Assembly (NCBI GenBank): GCA_021737115.1
Contig: JAIPER010000156.1
Location: 1 to 7,978 of the forward strand
Length of the DNA stretch: 7,978 bases
Direction: 5' to 3'
From: Desulfohalobiaceae bacterium
Lineage (GTDB): Bacteria > Desulfobacterota > Desulfovibrionia > Desulfovibrionales > Desulfothermaceae
Position numbers and translations under genes: made by a program. Positions 4,944 through 7,978 of the stretch are shown here, one piece after another; positions within the stretch are counted from its first letter, which is position 1; every line of letters starts with the position of its first letter. The notes under the pieces were generated by a model. The model saw nothing but the letters and a program-made list of their open reading frames with translations. It made no database searches and was not told the origin of the DNA.

Positions 4944-5417
4944 TCAACCCTCATTCTGCCTTTCCTTGCCCAGCAACCGCAGATAGGCCCGATAACAGGA
5001 ACCGACCGCGGATTCCTCCGGCAGCCGTCCCTTCAGGCCCCCTATGGAATCGGGGATTTTTACCGGCCGGGCCTGATAATCATTGCCCAGGCTCAACTGA
5101 TCAAGTGAAGTTGAATTATGTAGCAGTTCAAAGCTGATCTTGTCAAATGGCTGCCACCCCAAATACTCCTCCACCTGTTCCAGGATTTGCTCCGAATAAA
5201 AAACTAGCTCCTGCATGGCCAGGCTGTTTTCAACACCGATCACCAGGGTTTTCTTTCTCTTTCCCAAGGGCCTGGCCAACTCAATAAGGCGGGGGCCGAC
5301 AATATGGGACCAGTTCTTCCAGATTCCGGCAATCTGAAATTCCCGGCTGATATTTCGCCTGCTGATGTATTCATCCAGGATCTGGGCAAGATTTCGCATG
5401 GGCATCGTTTTTGACAT
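4944..5417 (-). CDS. DUF721 (DciA-like) protein
   Basis: This 157-residue protein belongs to the DUF721 family, whose studied members (DciA) interact with the replicative helicase DnaB and help load it in bacteria lacking DnaC. The family core spans about residues 25-100: IWKNWSHIVGPRLIELARPL (32-51), then KKTLVIGVENSLAMQELVFY, with the usual W..IVG, A.P, L.V.V.S..M.EL.F pattern, ending LGWQPFDKISFEL. The C-terminal 55 residues are not recognisable and probably disordered. No membrane segment is visible. The first of three nearby Met codons (5417) is preferred, because later ones lack any ribosome binding site. The one here is weak (GGATCAG). A good promoter lies about 90 bp upstream. The helicase-loader role is inferred from the family. 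Confidence 0.8.
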   Translation of the reverse strand: MSKTMPMRNLAQILDEYISRRNISREFQIAGIWKNWSHIVGPRLIELARPLGKRKKTLVIGVENSLAMQELVFYSEQILEQVEEYLGWQPFDKISFELLHNSTSLDQLSLGNDYQARPVKIPDSIGGLKGRLPEESAVGSCYRAYLRLLGKERQNEG

Positions 5418-5504
5418 TATACTGATCCAATTTTGGTTTTTACAACAAAGACTGGCGATCCCAAGGCTCCAGGCCCAAATTTCACAAAAAAGCTAAGTTA
5501 GATC

Positions 5505-5533
5505 AATATAGTGTAGCACTCCCGCCGTTTCAA
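5505..5533 (-). promoter_or_regulatory. Sigma-70 promoter of the DUF721 gene
   Basis: On the minus strand TTGAAA (complement of 5528-5533) and TATATT (complement of 5505-5510) are separated by exactly 17 bp, each matching five of six consensus bases. Transcription would start near 5498, giving a leader of about 80 bases before the ATG at 5417. Confidence 0.7.
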
Positions 5534-5604
5534 GGCAAGAATTTTTCCTTGCTCAGTTTTGATTATAATGATATAGCTCCAATTTGCTTTTTTCAGAACA
5601 ATCG

Positions 5605-5610
5605 TAGAAT
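5605..5610 (+). promoter_or_regulatory. Possible -10 box for the site-2 protease/trpS operon
   Basis: TAGAAT at 5605-5610 matches five of six consensus bases, but the only upstream candidate, TTGCTT (5584-5589), gives a 15-bp spacer. A perfect TATAAT at 5564-5569 has no acceptable -35. One of these probably starts the rightward transcript. I cannot choose with confidence. Confidence 0.25.
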
Positions 5611-5628
5611 TCGAAAGGATACCCGCCT

Positions 5629-5745
5629 TTGTTGAAAAATCAAGTGCTGGATCAGCATACCGCAAATCCGGTTATGTCGATCCCGCCTGATTCTTTCCTG
5701 AAACAGCGGCTGCAATCCCACATCAGAAGAAATATTATATTTTAG
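5629..5745 (+). CDS. Possible 38-codon leader ORF upstream of the protease gene
   Basis: A TTG start at 5629 follows AAAGGA (5614-5619) by nine bases and opens a frame of 38 codons ending at TAG 5743-5745. It reads LKNQVLDQHTANPVMSIPPD then SFLKQRLQSHIRRNIIF after the initiator. It lies 32 bp before the site-2 protease start, and the protease gene itself has a poor ribosome binding site. The peptide matches nothing I know. It may be chance, a leader peptide, or the tail of a decayed gene. Confidence 0.2.
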   Translation: MLKNQVLDQHTANPVMSIPPDSFLKQRLQSHIRRNIIF

Positions 5746-5777
5746 GCACTTGCAAGCGACGAACGATCAGTGATCCA

Positions 5778-6434
5778 ATGTTCGATATCTCTACTTTTAT
5801 ACAACAGTTCGCCATCCTGGCCATCCCCGTCCTGTCGGCCATCACCTTCCATGAAGTGGCTCACGGGTACGCCGCCTATCTCCTGGGCGATCCAACCGCC
5901 AAGGACGCCGGGCGCCTGACCCTGAACCCGATAAAGCACCTGGACCCCCTCGGGGCCCTGGCCCTGTTTATCGTCAAGGTCGGCTGGGCCAAACCCGTGC
6001 CCATCAACCCGGGCTATTTCAAGAACCCCAGGAAGGGGCTGATCCTGGTCTCTCTGGCCGGGCCCGGAACAAACTTTGCCTTGGCTGTGCTCATGGCCCT
6101 CTGCTTTCATCTCCTGTCCTGGATCTTTGTCCAGGTCGCAGGCCCCACTTCGCTGTATATCTTCCGCCCCCTGGCTCTGATCTTCTTGTACGGGGTGGTC
6201 ATCAACATCGGACTCGGAGTCTTCAACCTGCTCCCCGTCCCCCCTCTGGACGGGAGCAACATCCTGGCCGGCCTTCTGCCCCCGGACCTGTCCCGGACCT
6301 TTTTGAAAAATTCCAAGTACGGCTTCATCCTCCTGATCTTCCTCTTCTTGACCGGAGCGATCCACAAAATTGTCATCCCCGTGATCGTCACTCTGGGTTC
6401 GCTCCTCATTCCAGACTTATACCAGTACATTTAA
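5778..6434 (+). CDS. Site-2 protease family (M50) membrane metalloprotease
   Basis: This 218-residue integral membrane zinc protease is predicted to cleave substrates within the membrane. The zinc motif HEVAH is at residues 25-29 in the first membrane segment (about 8-30). The second metal-ligand motif NLLPVPPLDG (150-159), with Asp158, is in a later segment. Other hydrophobic segments are about 92-115, 125-150 and 178-208. DAGRLTLNPIKHLDPLGALA (about 42-62) is a typical family block. There is no PDZ domain, so it is the short YwhC-like type rather than RseP. The start gives the standard MFD-ST-IQQ opening, but its ribosome binding site is weak. trpS follows after 17 bp, so the two form an operon. 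The substrate is unknown. Confidence 0.93.
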   Translation: MFDISTFIQQFAILAIPVLSAITFHEVAHGYAAYLLGDPTAKDAGRLTLNPIKHLDPLGALALFIVKVGWAKPVPINPGYFKNPRKGLILVSLAGPGTNFALAVLMALCFHLLSWIFVQVAGPTSLYIFRPLALIFLYGVVINIGLGVFNLLPVPPLDGSNILAGLLPPDLSRTFLKNSKYGFILLIFLFLTGAIHKIVIPVIVTLGSLLIPDLYQYI

Positions 6435-6451
6435 CCATAAAAAGGACAGAC

Positions 6452-7441
6452 ATGACTCAAACGCACCGTATCGTCTCCGGAATGCGTCCCACCGGTCCGC
6501 TCCACCTGGGCCACTACTTCGGTGTGCTCAAGAACTGGACCATGCTCCAGGAAGAGCATGAATGCTACTTTTTCGTTGCCGACTGGCACGCCCTGACCAG
6601 TGAATACTCTTCGCCGCACCATATCCGGGGATTCGTGAACGAACTGATCATCGACTGGATTTCTTCCGGCCTGGATCCTGAAAAATGCGTCTTTTTCCTG
6701 CAGTCCGAGGTCAAAGAGCACGCCGAACTGAACCTGCTCCTGTCCATGATCACCCCCCTTGGCTGGCTGGAGAGAAACCCGACCTACAAGGAGGTCAAGC
6801 AGGAACTGGTGTCCAAGGATCTGAACACCTTCGGCTTTCTGGGCTATCCCGTCCTCATGTCCGCGGACATCCTCATGTATCAGGCGACCATGGTCCCGGT
6901 GGGACAGGACCAGCTGCCCCATCTGGAACTCTGCCGGGAAATCGGCCGCAGGTTCAATTCCCTGTATGGGAAATTTTTCCCTGAACCCCTGTCCCAGCTG
7001 ACCCAGGCCCCCAAAACACCGGGGCTGGACGGACGAAAGATGAGCAAGAGCTACAACAACGCCATCTACTTAAAGGAAGATCCTGCCCAGCTCAAGACCA
7101 AGATCATGTCCATGCTCACGGACACCGACCGCAGGCGGCTCAAGGACCCCGGCAGCCCTGAAAAATGCAATCTCTTTCCCTATCTGACCCTCTTCGATCC
7201 AGGGGCGGAATATAAGGAGATCAGGGAAGGCTGCCTCCAGGCCAGCAGGGGCTGTGTGGAGTGCAAGAAGCTGCTTGTGACCATGGCGGAAGCCTTTCTT
7301 GAACCCATACAAAAGACCCGCAGGGAACTGGAAAAGGACCCGGACAGAGTCCGGGCCATCCTGGACCATGGAACAGAGCTGGCTCAGAGGCATGCCGCCG
7401 AAAACATGCAAAAAATCAGGGAGTTGGTCTCGTTTGGCTAA
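6452..7441 (+). CDS. trpS: Tryptophan--tRNA ligase
   Basis: This 329-residue class I aminoacyl-tRNA synthetase attaches tryptophan to tRNA-Trp in the cytoplasm. The HIGH-type motif HLGH is at residues 18-21 within SGMRPTGPLHLGHYFG. KMSKS is present unchanged at 196-200 (GLDGRKMSKSYNNAIYL). MVPVGQDQLPHLELCREIGRRF is the conserved block before it. The C-terminal helical domain contains RGCVECKK, typical of this TrpS subgroup, and the length is normal. The start has AAAGGA (6441-6446) five bases upstream. It lies 17 bp after the protease gene and ends 47 bp from convergent truA. No terminator hairpin is clear between them. Confidence 0.97.
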   Translation: MTQTHRIVSGMRPTGPLHLGHYFGVLKNWTMLQEEHECYFFVADWHALTSEYSSPHHIRGFVNELIIDWISSGLDPEKCVFFLQSEVKEHAELNLLLSMITPLGWLERNPTYKEVKQELVSKDLNTFGFLGYPVLMSADILMYQATMVPVGQDQLPHLELCREIGRRFNSLYGKFFPEPLSQLTQAPKTPGLDGRKMSKSYNNAIYLKEDPAQLKTKIMSMLTDTDRRRLKDPGSPEKCNLFPYLTLFDPGAEYKEIREGCLQASRGCVECKKLLVTMAEAFLEPIQKTRRELEKDPDRVRAILDHGTELAQRHAAENMQKIRELVSFG

Positions 7442-7488
7442 AAGACTGCGCTGGCTCGCCTGTCTGCTAAAACCAGGTCCCTCCGTCA

Positions 7489-7978
7489 TTAATAGCGGAC
7501 CTCCTGCAGGCAGAGACCGGAGGGCGGGGCGGTGGCCGGTGCCTCCCCTCGATCCCTGCTCTCCAGGATCTTCAAGAGCTCTTTCCGGCTGAGTCGGCCC
7601 CGGCCCACAGCGACCAGACCGGCCATCAGGTTTCGAACCATCTGCTTTAAAAAGCCGTCGGCCCAGAAAGTACAGACCAGTTCCTCCGCAATGATCCCCT
7701 TGGCAAAAGATACGGCAAACAGGTTGCGGACCGTGCTTCGAACCGGGGTTCCGACGTTCATGAACGAACAGAAGTCCTTTTTCCCGGTCAGGATCCCGGC
7801 CCCGGCCCTCATCTTGTCCTGATCGAGCGGCCCGGTCCACCAGACAAAGGGCCGTCGCTGAGGCAGGACATACTCCGGCCTCAGACAGAGGGTGTAGGTA
7901 TAGGCCTTGGCCTGGGACTGCAACCTGGCGTGAAACCCCTGATCGACCGCTTCGACGTCAATGACCGTCATATCCGCG
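7489..7978 (-). CDS. truA: tRNA pseudouridine(38-40) synthase TruA, C-terminal part
   Basis: TruA makes pseudouridine at positions 38-40 of the anticodon arm of many tRNAs. The visible 163 codons run off the right edge, still open. A Met at 7969-7971 lies inside the ..ADMTVIDVEAVDQGFHARLQ region, which corresponds to the middle of TruA and is not a start. The part carrying the catalytic Asp (RTD-GVHA) lies outside the window. Seen here are FHARLQSQAKAYTYTL, the GKKDFCSF block, the core segment ADGFLKQMVRNLMAGLVAVG and the terminal APPSGLCLQEVRY, all matching TruA. The gene converges on trpS. Confidence 0.95.
   Translation of the reverse strand, partial: ADMTVIDVEAVDQGFHARLQSQAKAYTYTLCLRPEYVLPQRRPFVWWTGPLDQDKMRAGAGILTGKKDFCSFMNVGTPVRSTVRNLFAVSFAKGIIAEELVCTFWADGFLKQMVRNLMAGLVAVGRGRLSRKELLKILESRDRGEAPATAPPSGLCLQEVRY

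Noticed and set aside
5742..6365. Minus-strand 207-codon ORF opposite the site-2 protease
   Set aside because: Its low-complexity Gln/Asp/Gly-rich translation is typical of the antisense of a GC-rich membrane protein gene. The plus-strand frame has the HEVAH and NLLPVPPLDG motifs.
7442..7488. Bidirectional terminator between trpS and truA
   Set aside because: The 47-bp convergent gap shows no convincing hairpin with T-runs.

Overview
The window looks like chromosomal DNA of moderate GC content from a Gram-negative bacterium, most plausibly a sulfate-reducing deltaproteobacterium (Desulfovibrionales-like). That placement is inference. It rests on the site-2 protease/trpS gene pair, the DUF721 (DciA-like) protein, the small Rho-N-like protein beside tRNA genes, and the style of the multi-PAS hybrid histidine kinase. 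No rRNA gene or other decisive marker is present.

Layout, left to right. Bases 1-209 hold an edge fragment and a textbook sigma-70 promoter. This drives a complete RelB/DinJ-type antitoxin (210-470) and YafQ-type mRNA-interferase toxin (470-742), which overlap by one base. Bases 743-894 are intergenic, with a 12-bp inverted repeat and a perfect 25-bp palindrome. At 895-1056 is a stub of an SRAP (YedK/HMCES-type) gene. Its stop overlaps, as ATGA, the start of an 840-residue soluble hybrid histidine kinase with three PAS domains, HisKA, HATPase and receiver (1053-3575).

Bases 3576-4204 lack an intact gene. On the minus strand they hold the remains of a second toxin-antitoxin pair: the tail of a DUF433-like antitoxin (3973-4053) overlapping by one base the head of a DUF5615 PIN-like toxin (3848-3973). 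Beyond these lies unrecognised, probably decayed sequence. The antitoxin tail begins exactly at the T-tract of a strong minus-strand terminator that ends the tRNA-Gln(CUG)-tRNA-Glu(UUC) transcript (4368 to 4205).

From about 4400 the window looks like core genome. There is a small Rho-N-like basic protein (4432-4779, minus), a DUF721/DciA-like protein (4944-5417, minus, with a good promoter), a 360-bp divergent spacer with a possible 38-codon leader ORF, a site-2 protease (5778-6434) and trpS (6452-7441) as a tight operon, and the C-terminal part of truA on the minus strand, running off the right edge.

Functionally, the right half is housekeeping (translation, tRNA modification, intramembrane proteolysis, probably replication-helicase loading). 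The left half is accessory: one intact and one ruined toxin-antitoxin module, a truncated DNA-protection gene and an orphan signalling kinase, bordered by tRNA genes. I did not find a clear, complete, undescribed system. The items most worth checking are the SRAP stub coupled to the kinase and the toxin-antitoxin relic fused to the tRNA terminator.
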